A DNA stretch of 64,000 bases from Gottschalkia acidurici 9a (GCF_000299355.1 NC_018664.1:2650380-2714379); one strand, 5' to 3'; shown: positions 43,726 to 54,049, counted from the first letter of the stretch. Made by a program: numbers and translations. Notes: a model not told the origin generated them from the sequence alone.

Positions 43726-44141
43726 TGTACTTCCCCTCCTTTACTTTTTACGTATTCTCCTATTTTCTGATCCATTCTTCCTACATGCATAATCAACCAT
43801 GTCATAAGCTTTGCACTAAGTTCTTGTATTTTTTCTTGTGTAAACCCTCCTTGTTCCAGAAGTTTAACATAATCATTAATGCCTTGCTTAAATTCAGCAT
43901 GAATCTTTTTATGATTCTCAATATCTGGATATCCAATTTCCTCTTGATAAGCTTCCTCATCATTAAAATGATATACAACATAGTCTTGTAAAAACTCCAT
44001 GGTCTCTTTAACTCTATCTAGCTTATCATCCCAGTTATCCTCATTTTGAACAATTTGAATAAAAGTTGATAGGCGATTAAACAATTCTTTGTGCTGCTCA
44101 TCAATTAAATCTACACCCACTCTGTATTTATCTTTCCACAT
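43722..44141 (-). CDS. Bacteriohemerythrin
   Basis: A 139-residue hemerythrin. Diiron ligand motifs are visible in order: DEQHKELF, HFNDEEAY, HKKIHAEF and MHVGRMDQKI. The family binds O2 reversibly and can store it, deliver it or signal its presence. The start at 44141 (MWKDKYRVGV) is the family start. An upstream ATG would add 13 unconserved residues and has no ribosome site. Coupled to cheX downstream. It fits the other oxygen-defence genes in the window. Confidence 0.92.
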   Translation of the reverse strand: MWKDKYRVGVDLIDEQHKELFNRLSTFIQIVQNEDNWDDKLDRVKETMEFLQDYVVYHFNDEEAYQEEIGYPDIENHKKIHAEFKQGINDYVKLLEQGGFTQEKIQELSAKLMTWLIMHVGRMDQKIGEYVKSKGGEVQ

Positions 44142-44456
44142 AATTTTTATACCTACTTTCTCTATTGATAATTTCTTCATATTAATCTATTGATACCCAG
44201 GTTTATAGATTTAAATAGAATATTCTTTATTTATTAATAAAGGTAATTTAATATTAATAATTAACTTTTGTATGTAATGAAATGTAATAAAAACGACACC
44301 GTTTTTTGTAAAATTTGTCACTTACTCATAAATTATTTATGCTATAATTACTTTGAATAATATATGGTGAGTATGAGATAGTTAACTAATATACCACTAT
44401 ATGAGATCAGACAATATTTAATTCATTATAAAATTTAATACATAAGGATGGTTGAA

Positions 44457-45140
44457 ATGAAAAATAGAATATTAAAGAAAAGTTTTAGTTTAGCAATCGC
44501 AAGTATAATCTCTATTTCATCTGGAGGGTTAGCATATGCCTCTAATAATATTAATCTCAATTTTAATGGTCAAGGATATGTGCCTCCGTCAAATACTAAA
44601 GTTGAAGATGGTCATATAATGATTCCACTTAAATGGATAGCTGAACAACTAGGGGCTAAAGTATCTTGGGATAATGAAAATAAAACTGTTGATATTAAAG
44701 TTCCAGAAAGCCGTATATTACAATCTCAAATAAATAGTTTTATGTATGGACTTGAACCAAGAACACCTAAAGAAGCAGTTGATACTTGGCTTAAAGGAGT
44801 AAAAAGTCGTAGTGGATCAATTCAATATGCTATGCTTTCGACTAACTTACAAGAGAAAACATATGATAAGTTTAATGAAGGATATTGGAATACAGGAGGA
44901 TCAAGTCCATGGATTGATGATATTGTATTCCTAAAAGAAGAAAATATAAATGATGCGAAAGTTGAATACACAATAGAATATAATTTAAAATCTTCAGCTG
45001 GAATTGAAGGTAAGGGTGAAAAAGTTATCACAATTGAGAAAAATCCTGAAGAATATAGTTCTAACTGGTATATAACTGAAATTAAGTCTAAGGAAAATAA
45101 CTGTGAGATGTATACTCCTGCAGAAACTATAATTAAATAG
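44457..45140 (+). CDS. Exported protein with copper-amine-oxidase-type N-terminal domain
   Basis: A 227-residue secreted protein. A signal peptide (1-29, KSFSLAIASIISISSGGLAYA) leads to a stalk-like Cu_amine_oxidN1 domain: IMIPLKWIAEQLGAKVSWDNENKTVDI, about residue 52-78. That domain is a common wall or surface module and does not mean amine oxidase activity. The C-terminal half (about 95-227) is unrecognised and looks like an NTF2-like or small beta domain. The ATG at 44457 is chosen with AAGGA eight bases ahead. Confidence 0.82.
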   Translation: MKNRILKKSFSLAIASIISISSGGLAYASNNINLNFNGQGYVPPSNTKVEDGHIMIPLKWIAEQLGAKVSWDNENKTVDIKVPESRILQSQINSFMYGLEPRTPKEAVDTWLKGVKSRSGSIQYAMLSTNLQEKTYDKFNEGYWNTGGSSPWIDDIVFLKEENINDAKVEYTIEYNLKSSAGIEGKGEKVITIEKNPEEYSSNWYITEIKSKENNCEMYTPAETIIK

Positions 45141-45169
45141 CATTTTTTAAGATATCTTTATATTTTAAT

Positions 45170-45235
45170 AATGGTGTTGCTACATACAATGGAACTCAAA
45201 TTAATATATTGTATGTAGTAACACCATTTCTTATA
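45170..45235 (+). terminator. Terminator of the stalk-domain protein gene
   Basis: A 21-base perfect stem (45170-45190 with 45208-45228), followed by TTCTTAT. Confidence 0.75.
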
Positions 45236-45354
45236 TAAGTTAATATTTAAATACTTATTAAACTTCTTTAACATAAATTAACTCATAGATATATATTTCT
45301 AAAAACTATATCTATAAAATACATTTTTATATACTTAATAAGTATCTTATATAA

Positions 45355-46191
45355 TTACTTGTCCAATAATTCTTTAAGTTTCTTATGTGAAGGTACATTT
45401 ATTCTTTTTAAATGATAAAGTTCATCAGTTATATCGGCATATTTACTCTTCGTAGTTAAAGTAACTTTAAAGTTCATATCTTTTAATACTTCCTCATTCG
45501 TATCATTATATTTACCATATGGATATGCAAAAACATATGAATCACAACCTATGTTTTCTTTTATGGCTTTTACAATGTTTTCTGTATCTTTAGAAAATCT
45601 ATCATGATGTTGTTCTTTAGTTTCACCAGACTTTGGTAATGCACCTTCCCCGTGATCACTACTTTCCTTATAATAATGAAGGTTATAAGTATGTGGCTGT
45701 ATTTCTACCAATCCACTTTCATACATCTCCTTTCCCTCTCCCCAAGAAAAGTAAGAGTATCTCGGATCATTATTGTAGTTAGCTATACCTAGTCTTGATC
45801 CAACTACAAATATAGTTGCCTTCATGTTCTTTTCTTTAAGTATCGGATAAGCATATTTATAATTGTTATAATATCCATCATCGAATGTTATAATTATGGG
45901 TCTATCTGGAAGTTTTCTTCTACCCTCTTTATAATCTATTAATTCTTTAAAAGATATACTTGTATAGCCATTTTCTTTTATATAGTCCATATCTTCTTTA
46001 AATCTTTTGTCTGTTATTGTTATTAGATTGTTTTTACTTTCGTCATTTACAACATGATGATACATTAATATGGGTATAATCGCTCTACTTGTGCTACTTA
46101 CCTTATAACTTTCCGTAAACATGTTTTTTCCATATATGAATAGTACAATGCATACTATTATACCCATACTATATATTAAGTTCTTTTTCAC
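45355..46191 (-). CDS. Membrane-anchored polysaccharide deacetylase
   Basis: A 278-residue NodB-fold deacetylase with an uncleaved N-terminal anchor (3-19). Motif 1 is TFDDGYYNN (about residue 103), motif 2 HTYNLH (about 163) and motif 3 AYPYGKYN (about 226). It removes acetyl groups from surface polysaccharide or peptidoglycan GlcNAc, which blocks lysozyme. The GTG start overlaps the acyltransferase gene by 23 bases, with AGAGGATGAG ahead. PdaV, the SigV-regulated lysozyme-resistance deacetylase of C. difficile, is a reasonable analogue, but orthology is not shown. Confidence 0.88.
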   Translation of the reverse strand: MKKNLIYSMGIIVCIVLFIYGKNMFTESYKVSSTSRAIIPILMYHHVVNDESKNNLITITDKRFKEDMDYIKENGYTSISFKELIDYKEGRRKLPDRPIIITFDDGYYNNYKYAYPILKEKNMKATIFVVGSRLGIANYNNDPRYSYFSWGEGKEMYESGLVEIQPHTYNLHYYKESSDHGEGALPKSGETKEQHHDRFSKDTENIVKAIKENIGCDSYVFAYPYGKYNDTNEEVLKDMNFKVTLTTKSKYADITDELYHLKRINVPSHKKLKELLDK

Positions 46192-47017
46192 TTTGCTTTC
46201 TCATCCTCTCATTTACTAAAGCATTTAATTGGCTCATCAGAATCCTACCCATATTTACCAATAAGATACTTACAACTAAAGTTAGAATAAACACTATTCC
46301 CAATGATTCAGTTCCTATTATCGATTTTAGGAAATATATAACAAAAAGATGTACTAAATAAACCCCAAAGCTTCTTTGCCCTATATAAGACAATCTATTT
46401 TTATCTTTTACTTTATTTTTATAAAAATATGATATGATTAAAGACGTAATTCCTATAGCAAGAGGAAATAAGCTAGATTTATTATACATATATCCTACTG
46501 TATCTGTTATAAAAGGAATTAGTAACCCTACTAATGTAACTACTGCGGATACAATTATAGATCTAGTAGGATTTTCTCTCATGTAGTTAAATATACTTTT
46601 TCTTTCATTTACTAACATTCCTAATGCGACAAATCCCCAATACTTTCCTGGATTGAGTCCACTGTAGAACACTAGTTTTATCCCGTACGATTTCTGTATC
46701 TCATAAGCTAAACATATAATAAAGTTACTTATCATCATAAACCATATAAAATTTACCCTTAAACTTTCTTTAAGCTTATATAATAATGGGATAAACGTTG
46801 CAAAAATCATATAATGAATTACAAAATATAGATGCACAGCAGTTTCCCCTAAAAGAACATCTGTTAATGTAAATTCTTTCTCTCTAACTTTTAAAAAATA
46901 TAAACCATACATAGTAGAGAACATTACAAAAGGTAAATATACTTTAGTTATCTTGTTTACAAAATTTGATACCCACGGTTTCTGAGCAGTCCTCTCCATA
47001 TAATATCCTTGAATCAT
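46169..47017 (-). CDS. Acyltransferase 3 family membrane protein (5' part shifted out of frame)
   Basis: The in-frame part has 282 residues with about eight hydrophobic segments (YLPFVMFSTMYGLYF, GWFVAL-like GFVALGMLVNE, FGVYLVHLFVIYFLK). The family transfers acyl groups to sugars across the membrane, as OatA does on peptidoglycan. The usual first helix is missing but is encoded directly upstream in the same frame (GIAIVTVILVHVF), up to a run of eight T (47149-47156, plus strand). Removing one base joins it to an ATG at 47168 and gives 332 residues, the family length. Overlaps the deacetylase gene. Confidence 0.85.
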   Translation of the reverse strand: MIQGYYMERTAQKPWVSNFVNKITKVYLPFVMFSTMYGLYFLKVREKEFTLTDVLLGETAVHLYFVIHYMIFATFIPLLYKLKESLRVNFIWFMMISNFIICLAYEIQKSYGIKLVFYSGLNPGKYWGFVALGMLVNERKSIFNYMRENPTRSIIVSAVVTLVGLLIPFITDTVGYMYNKSSLFPLAIGITSLIISYFYKNKVKDKNRLSYIGQRSFGVYLVHLFVIYFLKSIIGTESLGIVFILTLVVSILLVNMGRILMSQLNALVNERMRKQSEKELNI

Positions 47018-47168
47018 AAAAAAGCATGGAACTGCCCATCTACTTATTTCTCCTATTAAAATATCAATTTTTCCTTTTCCCCTGAAAACATGTACTAAAA
47101 TAACTGTGACTATAGCTATACCTTTTAGTATATCTACTATCTCATTTCTTTTTTTTCCTATATGTCAT
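47018..47168 (-). other. 5' segment of the acyltransferase gene interrupted by a homopolymer
   Basis: Encodes NEIVDILKGIAIVTVILVHV, the standard acyltransferase 3 start with its active-site-type histidine, in frame with the rest. The likely start MTYRKK (47168) is in a different frame because the A run on the coding strand has eight rather than seven bases. Confidence 0.65.
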
Positions 47169-47255
47169 ACCCCCATAAATAAAATAATTATTTTAGATAC
47201 AAGTTAATATTACCATATTATCATTTTTTTATCATTAAATAGTTATTTTCACTTT

Positions 47256-47945
47256 TTAATTACTAACACACTTTTCAGTCCAAATATAGCCCATACCTCT
47301 AACAGTCTTTATATATTCAGGTTTTGAAGGATCATCCTCTATTTTTTCTCTTAACCTTCTTATATTTACTGCAACAGTATTTTGATCTATAAACTTTCCA
47401 TCTATATCCCATAGTTCTGTTAATAATTGTTCTTTAGTTATTATTTGTTGATTGTTAAGTAGTAGATATCTTATGAGTTTTAATTCAGTTCTACTTAATA
47501 ATATATCTTCCCCATTTTTGGTTAACTTCATATCTTGAGGATAAAAAGATATGTCATCAGAAGTTACTTTTCTATTCTGTTTTACTGTATTTCTTCTTAA
47601 TCTTGCATTTATCTTAGATATTAAAACCATAAGACTAAATGGCTTAGTTATATAATCATCTCCACCTATATCAAGTCCTGCCACTATATCTATTTCTTCA
47701 TCACAAGCAGTTAAAAATATAATTATTACTTCGCTAGTTTTTCTTATTTCTCTACAAAGATCAAGACCATTTCCATCTGGAAGTCCTACGTCTAGTATTA
47801 TTAAATCTATATCTTGACTATAAAATATTTCTTTTGCTTCTTTTATATTTTCAGCTCTAAAAACTCTAAAATTTTCTCTTTCTAACTTAAAGCTAATTCC
47901 TCGATTTAAAGATTTATCATCTTCTACTAATAAAATAGTTTCCAT
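47256..47945 (-). CDS. OmpR-family response regulator
   Basis: A 229-residue two-domain regulator. The receiver domain has acidic pair E8-D9-D10 and phospho-acceptor D52 in LIILDVGLPDG, with K in YITKPFS. The winged-helix domain ends with the recognition segment NTVAVNIRRLREKIEDD and the wing TVRGMGYIW. It probably works with the kinase at 54229-55278 and regulates the ABC genes between them. Both promoters share one operator. GAGGTGG precedes the ATG. It has its own promoter, 160 bases upstream. Confidence 0.92.
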   Translation of the reverse strand: METILLVEDDKSLNRGISFKLERENFRVFRAENIKEAKEIFYSQDIDLIILDVGLPDGNGLDLCREIRKTSEVIIIFLTACDEEIDIVAGLDIGGDDYITKPFSLMVLISKINARLRRNTVKQNRKVTSDDISFYPQDMKLTKNGEDILLSRTELKLIRYLLLNNQQIITKEQLLTELWDIDGKFIDQNTVAVNIRRLREKIEDDPSKPEYIKTVRGMGYIWTEKCVSN

Positions 47946-48100
47946 ATATCCACCTCTTAAATATTAAAATACTTGATAGATACATTATAGCAAATTTTGG
48001 GGAACTTAAATATCACATAAAAGGAAACCACTATGAGCAGCTTCCTTTTAACTTAATCTTCTTTCTATTTAAATAAATTATTTTAATTAATTGTTAAGCC

Positions 48101-48161
48101 TATATAATACTAACACATATACCTTACAATCATCTTAAATAATCCTTACACTTTTGTAAGG
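48101..48161 (-). promoter_or_regulatory. Promoter and operator of the response-regulator gene
   Basis: On the minus strand the palindrome CTTACA-AAAG-TGTAAG (48145-48160) is followed 22 bases later by another TGTAAG (48123-48128). That half-site contains the -35 TTGTAA (48124-48129). A 17-base spacer leads to TATATA (48101-48106). The arrangement is the same as at 54084-54143. Confidence 0.7.
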
Positions 48162-48175
48162 CAGATATTTTTATA

Positions 48176-50785
48176 CTATTCCACAATTCTTATAGCTTCC
48201 GTAATCTCTATCTTATTAACTTGTCTCATAGGTTTTATAGTTGCAATATATCCTATAAGTAAATTCACTAATATAACTATTAAATAAGGTTTTGGATCTA
48301 TAAAAAATTCCCCTAAAGTTAGCCAATCTTTATAATAAGCATAGTATATGTACACTCCAAACTGTATGATGATTGAAAGTGTACAAGAAAATATTGCAGA
48401 AATACCTCCATAGGTTACTCCTTCAAACCTTATCATTCTTCTAAATTGATTATTTGTAAGACCTATTGCTTTCATAATACCATGCTCCCTAATTCTAGAT
48501 ACTAGATTATAGTTAATATTGTTAAATATGCTTAGTCCACTTATTATTATTAAAACTATAATAGTAGAGTTTTTCAAAATATTATACTGTACTTCTGCTT
48601 TCTTAGCTTCTTCTCCTAAACCTGTATAATCAGACATCCAAGTATCATAAAAAAGTTCCGACATATCTTGAATCTTTTTATTTAAATATTCATAATTGGC
48701 ATCATCTTCTATGTCTATACTTACTACTCTATATCTATCTATACCTGAAAATGTTTTAAACATATCTTCTGATATTATTATAGTTGGACTACCACTTAAA
48801 TGACTATGTTCCAAATCTTTATAACTTATGTTATCACTGCTAATTATTCCTGCTATCTCAAACTCTTTATCTGTATAATATTGTTTATATTTCTCATATT
48901 GACCTGCCATTGCCCAATTATCTAAAGATTTTTCATATCCACCTTTAGGAATGCTTATTTTAATTTTATCTCCTAGTTTCAAATTAAATACATCACCTAA
49001 CTCTTCTCTAGTATAATTCCCATTTTCATCTATATAAGCTCTTGGCATAACTAAAATGGCTAAAGGCTCTTTTTTCATATTATTTATATTTAAATTTCCC
49101 TTTAACCGTTTTTTTAAATCTTCAAGATCACTATCTGATAATCCTAATACATTATTATTGATTATTATCTCATCTTCACTATCTCCTTTGAATATATACC
49201 TATACTCAATATCAGTTAAGTTTCTCGCTCTATGGTCTAAGTGCTCTATATAATTTAGTCCATATGGATTGTTTACATAATCTTTATTAATTTTAAATTT
49301 AGAGTACAGCACTTGCTTAGCATATACTTGCTTTACTCCCTCTAGCTTTTTTAGCTCTTCTATCTGATCTTTGCTATAACCATTTTTAATAGGTACACTT
49401 GGATTTAAGTGTAGTATGAAGTCATATGACATAGACTTGTCCATAGTCTTTCTATAATTAAAGTCTCTGGTCCATAATTCATATTCGAATGATTGGTATG
49501 TGAATAACACACATCCTATCGACATTGCTGATATAGTTAATATAAATGACTTTTTATTTCTCATTATATTCTTATATGATATTTTTTTAGGTATTCCTAA
49601 TACCTTTTCTATGAATCCCTCTTTATGTTTAACTTTTAATTTATTATCTTGTGTAGATTTCGTTATAGCTTCTACAGGTGATACTCTAAGTGCTAATAGT
49701 GTACCCCTGATTCCAGCTACAGATATAGCTATAAATGAAGTTATACTCGATAATCCAATAGAAAAAGTAGATATTACGATAATATTTAGATTTGTGTTTC
49801 CCTCTGTAAATAATTGTGTTGTACTTCCTTTAAATAAGTTTACCGAGATAAAACTTAGTATGACCCCTATAGTTATTCCTATAGTATATATAATCAATAT
49901 TTCTATAAGCATAATATATATAATATCTTTAGACGTTGATCCTATAGCCCTCATTACTCCATATTCTTGAATCCTTTTCAATACAGAAATACTATACAGA
50001 CTATATATGACCATACCTCCTGTAACCATAAGGATTAAAGAAGTTTTAACCAAGTCCCAATCTATAGAATATAGCTGACCTATAGAGTCTAGTAACATTG
50101 TATTTAACTTCATATCTTTTTTATCTTTTATTCCAATCTCTTTAGCTAATTTGTTTATCTCATCTCTTATATTTAAATCTTCTTCAAACTCCACGAATGA
50201 GTATATATAATTTTTATTGGGCAAATTTTCTTCTATAAATGCTACATATCCTTCAAGCTCCTTTCCGGCTTTTGATTTCTCCCTATCTTCTACTATTCCT
50301 ACCAGTCTATATTCTTCTTCTCTATCTTTAATCGAAATTTTTATCACTTGTCCTAATTTTTCAGGAAGTTTTAGTCTTTTTAATACCCACTTCTCTAATG
50401 CTATTTCATTGACTCCTATAGGATACTTTCCATCTAATAACTCAGTATTATCCATATATAACATACTTTCATCTGATGAAAGTAAATTTATAGAGATTCT
50501 ATTTTGAAATATTCCTTCATTATAGTAACTACTATTTCCTACAGTCTTTACATTCTTATTATCGTTTATCTTTTTTACTTGTTCTAAATTGAGATTATTA
50601 TACCTAACATGCTGTACACCTATAGTTTTCTTAAAGTATTCAGCATTTGACTTTCTCGCACTTTCCGATAGTGACCCAACTGTCACTATCAGAAAACTAC
50701 TTAAAGCTATTGCTAATATCATTGCTATTGATCTTTTCTTATAGCTAGTTATATATCTTAAAGCTAATTTTATATATACACTCAA
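48176..50785 (-). CDS. FtsX-family ABC transporter permease (869 residues)
   Basis: A large MacB/FtsX-type permease. An N-terminal helix (LALRYITSYKKRSIAMILA) precedes an extracellular domain (about 45-245), a block of three helices (about 250-360), a second extracellular domain (about 435-740) and three C-terminal helices, ending in EITEAIRIVE. It works with the ATPase at 53375 and the second permease. Such systems export or sense antimicrobial peptides or lipids. Start TTG 50785 follows AAGGGTG; the GTG three codons upstream is inside that site. Confidence 0.88.
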   Translation of the reverse strand: MSVYIKLALRYITSYKKRSIAMILAIALSSFLIVTVGSLSESARKSNAEYFKKTIGVQHVRYNNLNLEQVKKINDNKNVKTVGNSSYYNEGIFQNRISINLLSSDESMLYMDNTELLDGKYPIGVNEIALEKWVLKRLKLPEKLGQVIKISIKDREEEYRLVGIVEDREKSKAGKELEGYVAFIEENLPNKNYIYSFVEFEEDLNIRDEINKLAKEIGIKDKKDMKLNTMLLDSIGQLYSIDWDLVKTSLILMVTGGMVIYSLYSISVLKRIQEYGVMRAIGSTSKDIIYIMLIEILIIYTIGITIGVILSFISVNLFKGSTTQLFTEGNTNLNIIVISTFSIGLSSITSFIAISVAGIRGTLLALRVSPVEAITKSTQDNKLKVKHKEGFIEKVLGIPKKISYKNIMRNKKSFILTISAMSIGCVLFTYQSFEYELWTRDFNYRKTMDKSMSYDFILHLNPSVPIKNGYSKDQIEELKKLEGVKQVYAKQVLYSKFKINKDYVNNPYGLNYIEHLDHRARNLTDIEYRYIFKGDSEDEIIINNNVLGLSDSDLEDLKKRLKGNLNINNMKKEPLAILVMPRAYIDENGNYTREELGDVFNLKLGDKIKISIPKGGYEKSLDNWAMAGQYEKYKQYYTDKEFEIAGIISSDNISYKDLEHSHLSGSPTIIISEDMFKTFSGIDRYRVVSIDIEDDANYEYLNKKIQDMSELFYDTWMSDYTGLGEEAKKAEVQYNILKNSTIIVLIIISGLSIFNNINYNLVSRIREHGIMKAIGLTNNQFRRMIRFEGVTYGGISAIFSCTLSIIIQFGVYIYYAYYKDWLTLGEFFIDPKPYLIVILVNLLIGYIATIKPMRQVNKIEITEAIRIVE

Positions 50786-50810
50786 AGCTCTCACCCTTAC
50801 TGATTTATTT

Positions 50811-53372
50811 TTACTTTATAGTTTTGAGTCCTTCAACTATGCTTAATTTATCAATCTCTTTTCTAAATAAGTAAGCAACAGCTATACATACTAACATTGT
50901 AACCGTAGTAAATTGCATTATTTCTATTATAGGTATGTTGAATTTAACTGAATTACTTATATTAAATGCTTCCTTAAGCTGATTATTAACAAAAGACGCA
51001 AATCCATAATATTCATACGTTCCTATTGTTGCAGCAACTATACTACTTAGTAATCCGTATATAATAGTTTCTTTTAAGATCATATTCTTTAGTTGCTTAC
51101 TAGTCATTCCTATAGCCTTAAGCACTGAAAATTCATTTATACGTATTAATAGGCTCGTTTTCATTGTTCCATATATATTTATTACTGCTATAGAAAGAAT
51201 TAGTGAAATTATTATCAGGTATTCTCGTTTTCTTTGCATTGGACTTTCTAAGTCAAGTTTTTTCTCCTCTTTTAAATTATATATCTCTACAAATGACTTA
51301 TCTTTAAACATCTCTTTTATTTCACTATACACCTTACTATCTTTCTCTTCATCTGTTTCTAGAAAAACTTCATTATATGTATTTTTATTTGACATATCAA
51401 TTATATACTTATCTGGAATTATAATTTCAGGACAATATCCAAATGTACTATCTCCTTCATAAATCCACCCCTCTTTTAGGAAAGCTCCAACTCTAACTTT
51501 TTGATCCTTATAAGAAATCTTATCTTCCTTAAATTCTGGAATTTTTATAGTTAATATATCTCCTATTTTTAAATTTTTTATAATCTTAGGATCTTTACGA
51601 TTTCTGTTGTAATAATAGTTACATACTATAGCACTAGGATATTTTTCTGTCTGGTTTTCTATTATTTCACCCTCTTCTATATACTTTTCTAACTTACTTA
51701 AAGACTCACTATTATATCCACTTATGCGCATGTCGCTTTCTATAGTACCAGTACTTTCAATATCTATCTTAGATCCAATATACTCCTCATCCAGTTCATT
51801 AGCTTCTGTCTTTAAAAATCCATACAAGTTAATTTTTGTTTTTATATTTGTTACTCCATCTATTTTTGATATTTCCTGTATATCTTTATCTGTATATCCT
51901 ACAAAGTTAATATCTGAGCTAATATCACTATATAGTTTTATGGAGCTACCTTGCATCTTTAGATATGTTGGAGCTGATCCCATATACTCTTCATTATTAT
52001 AAACTGACATATGCTGTATAAATAAAGTACCACCCATACTTATTGCTATAATAGATATTAGTGATCTAAATTTATTTCTACCAATATTGCTATATGCCAT
52101 TTCTCCAGTTACACCAAATAGTTTCTTTGTTATCTTATGAATTAATCTTCTCTTTCCAAATATGCTTGTCTTGTCTGTCTTTTTAAACGCTTCCATCGGT
52201 GATATTCTGCCTGATATCCATATTGGAATTATAGTTGATAATAATACCGATACTGTTCCAACTGTTATAGCTATAATTATACTTTTCATACTTATATAAA
52301 TGTCTTTGTTCGATACATTTATATCTATGTCTATTACATTACTACCAAATACCTTTATTCCAAAATATGAATATACTAGTCCAAATATTAATCCCAGTAG
52401 TGTTCCTATAAATAATATAAATATACTTTGAGTTCCTATTATAAGTCTTATCTTTTTCTTTGAAACCCCTACTGCTCTGAGAAGCCCTATTTGTCTTATC
52501 ATATCCATTAGTGACATATTGAACATATTGTAAATTAATATCATAGATGTAGCTACAACATATATCTGAACTCTATAGTCTCCAGATGATAATATATATT
52601 CATTTTTGGCCATAACTAGTAGTTCATTCTCCCTAATACTGTCTTTATCAGTATCATATTTTTCAGCTAAGTCTCTTAATTTTTTTCTAATACCACTAGT
52701 GCTACTCTTCGACTTGAATTTAACTATACTCTCATAGGTTATAAGGTTTTCAGGAAGTACATGGTTCTCTCCTTCTTTAAAAAATGTAAATGCTCTAAAC
52801 TGATACCAGTCATTTTTATAGTGATAATCTGATTTATCAGTTATACCTACAAGTTTAAAATCTCTTGTTTCTATAAATATTTGATTTACACCAAATTCAT
52901 CTTCATATTCTTTTTTTACTTTAAACTTAATAGTCTGATTTAGTTCTTCATTTATATTCATATGTTTTAAAGCTTGAGATTCTAATACTATTTCACTATC
53001 TTTACTTGGCAGTCTTCCTTTTTTAATACTGTAGTCTAGCATTTCCAGATAATTTTTATCAGATGAATTTAGTTTTATTATAGTTCCATTATCAGATATT
53101 ATTTCTCCTAGGACTGCAACTCCTCCTGACCTTTTTACATCTTTATCGCTTTTTATCTTCTCTAATTCATCTTTATTCAAATTGTTATAAATCCCATCAT
53201 AGCTCCCGTACATTTGGTATATTATATCTAGTTGCTTTTTATTGTGACTTTCATTTATTACATCATATCCAAACACCAACATGACTGCTAAGCAGACTCC
53301 AAGTATCATAGAAAATGTCCTTGCTTTTTGTTTCTTTAAATATGCAAAAGCCAGCTTTATATATATTTTCAT
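50811..53372 (-). CDS. FtsX-family ABC transporter permease (853 residues)
   Basis: Paralogous partner of the downstream permease with the same layout: an N-terminal helix, an extracellular domain, a three-helix block near residues 265-390 (with RQIGLLRAVGVSKKKIRLII), a second extracellular domain and C-terminal helices (FSVLKAIGMTSKQLKNMILK). The two probably form a heterodimer. It starts two bases after the ATPase stop, with GAGGAGTGAG ahead, so coupling is likely. The substrate is unknown; peptide antibiotics or lantibiotics are the usual ones. Confidence 0.9.
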   Translation of the reverse strand: MKIYIKLAFAYLKKQKARTFSMILGVCLAVMLVFGYDVINESHNKKQLDIIYQMYGSYDGIYNNLNKDELEKIKSDKDVKRSGGVAVLGEIISDNGTIIKLNSSDKNYLEMLDYSIKKGRLPSKDSEIVLESQALKHMNINEELNQTIKFKVKKEYEDEFGVNQIFIETRDFKLVGITDKSDYHYKNDWYQFRAFTFFKEGENHVLPENLITYESIVKFKSKSSTSGIRKKLRDLAEKYDTDKDSIRENELLVMAKNEYILSSGDYRVQIYVVATSMILIYNMFNMSLMDMIRQIGLLRAVGVSKKKIRLIIGTQSIFILFIGTLLGLIFGLVYSYFGIKVFGSNVIDIDINVSNKDIYISMKSIIIAITVGTVSVLLSTIIPIWISGRISPMEAFKKTDKTSIFGKRRLIHKITKKLFGVTGEMAYSNIGRNKFRSLISIIAISMGGTLFIQHMSVYNNEEYMGSAPTYLKMQGSSIKLYSDISSDINFVGYTDKDIQEISKIDGVTNIKTKINLYGFLKTEANELDEEYIGSKIDIESTGTIESDMRISGYNSESLSKLEKYIEEGEIIENQTEKYPSAIVCNYYYNRNRKDPKIIKNLKIGDILTIKIPEFKEDKISYKDQKVRVGAFLKEGWIYEGDSTFGYCPEIIIPDKYIIDMSNKNTYNEVFLETDEEKDSKVYSEIKEMFKDKSFVEIYNLKEEKKLDLESPMQRKREYLIIISLILSIAVINIYGTMKTSLLIRINEFSVLKAIGMTSKQLKNMILKETIIYGLLSSIVAATIGTYEYYGFASFVNNQLKEAFNISNSVKFNIPIIEIMQFTTVTMLVCIAVAYLFRKEIDKLSIVEGLKTIK

Positions 53373-53374
53373 AT

Positions 53375-54049
53375 TTACTCACTCCTCGTAATTATAGCTC
53401 CATCCTCTATCCTTACTATTCTATCTGCCATCTGAGCTAATTTTTCGTCATGAGTTATTATTACTAAGGTTTGATGATACTTTTTTACTGAATGTTTTAA
53501 AAGATTTAATACTTCTAAACTAGTTTTAGAGTCTAGGTTTCCTGTTGGCTCATCTGCTAGTATTATAGCTGGTCTGGTTGCCAATGCTCTTGCTATGGCT
53601 ACTCTTTGTTGCTGTCCTCCTGATAATTGATTTGGGAAATAATCTTTTTTATCGTATATATTCAACGTTTCCATTAGTTCTTTTATAAACTGCTTGTCTA
53701 TATCTTTATTATCCAATTCTATTGGTAAAGTTATATTTTCCCATACGCTTAATACGGGAATTAAATTATAACTTTGAAATACAAACCCTACTTTTCTTCT
53801 TCTAAATATAGATAAATTTTCATCATTCATTGAGTATATGTCTCTTTCATCTATAAATACTTTTCCTTCTGTGGGTCTGTCCAATCCACCCATTAAATGT
53901 AATAGTGTAGTTTTGCCTGATCCTGATGTTCCTACTATAGCTACGAACTCTCCTTCTTCCACACTTAAATTAGCATTGTCTATTGCTTTTAATACATTGT
54001 CCCCATTTTTATAATGTTTGCTTAATGACTTAGTCTCTAATATTTTCAA
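53375..54049 (-). CDS. ABC transporter ATP-binding protein (LolD/MacB type)
   Basis: A 224-residue ATPase. Walker A is GTSGSGKTT (39-47), followed by the signature [15 protein letters not shown], Walker B IILADEPTGNLD and the H-loop ITHDE. It drives the two FtsX-type permeases, so it probably works as a mechanotransmission motor rather than a classical importer. First gene of the three-gene transporter operon. It begins with TTG behind GAGGAGG. The response-regulator-type operator sits in its promoter. Confidence 0.93.
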   Translation of the reverse strand: MKILETKSLSKHYKNGDNVLKAIDNANLSVEEGEFVAIVGTSGSGKTTLLHLMGGLDRPTEGKVFIDERDIYSMNDENLSIFRRRKVGFVFQSYNLIPVLSVWENITLPIELDNKDIDKQFIKELMETLNIYDKKDYFPNQLSGGQQQRVAIARALATRPAIILADEPTGNLDSKTSLEVLNLLKHSVKKYHQTLVIITHDEKLAQMADRIVRIEDGAIITRSE

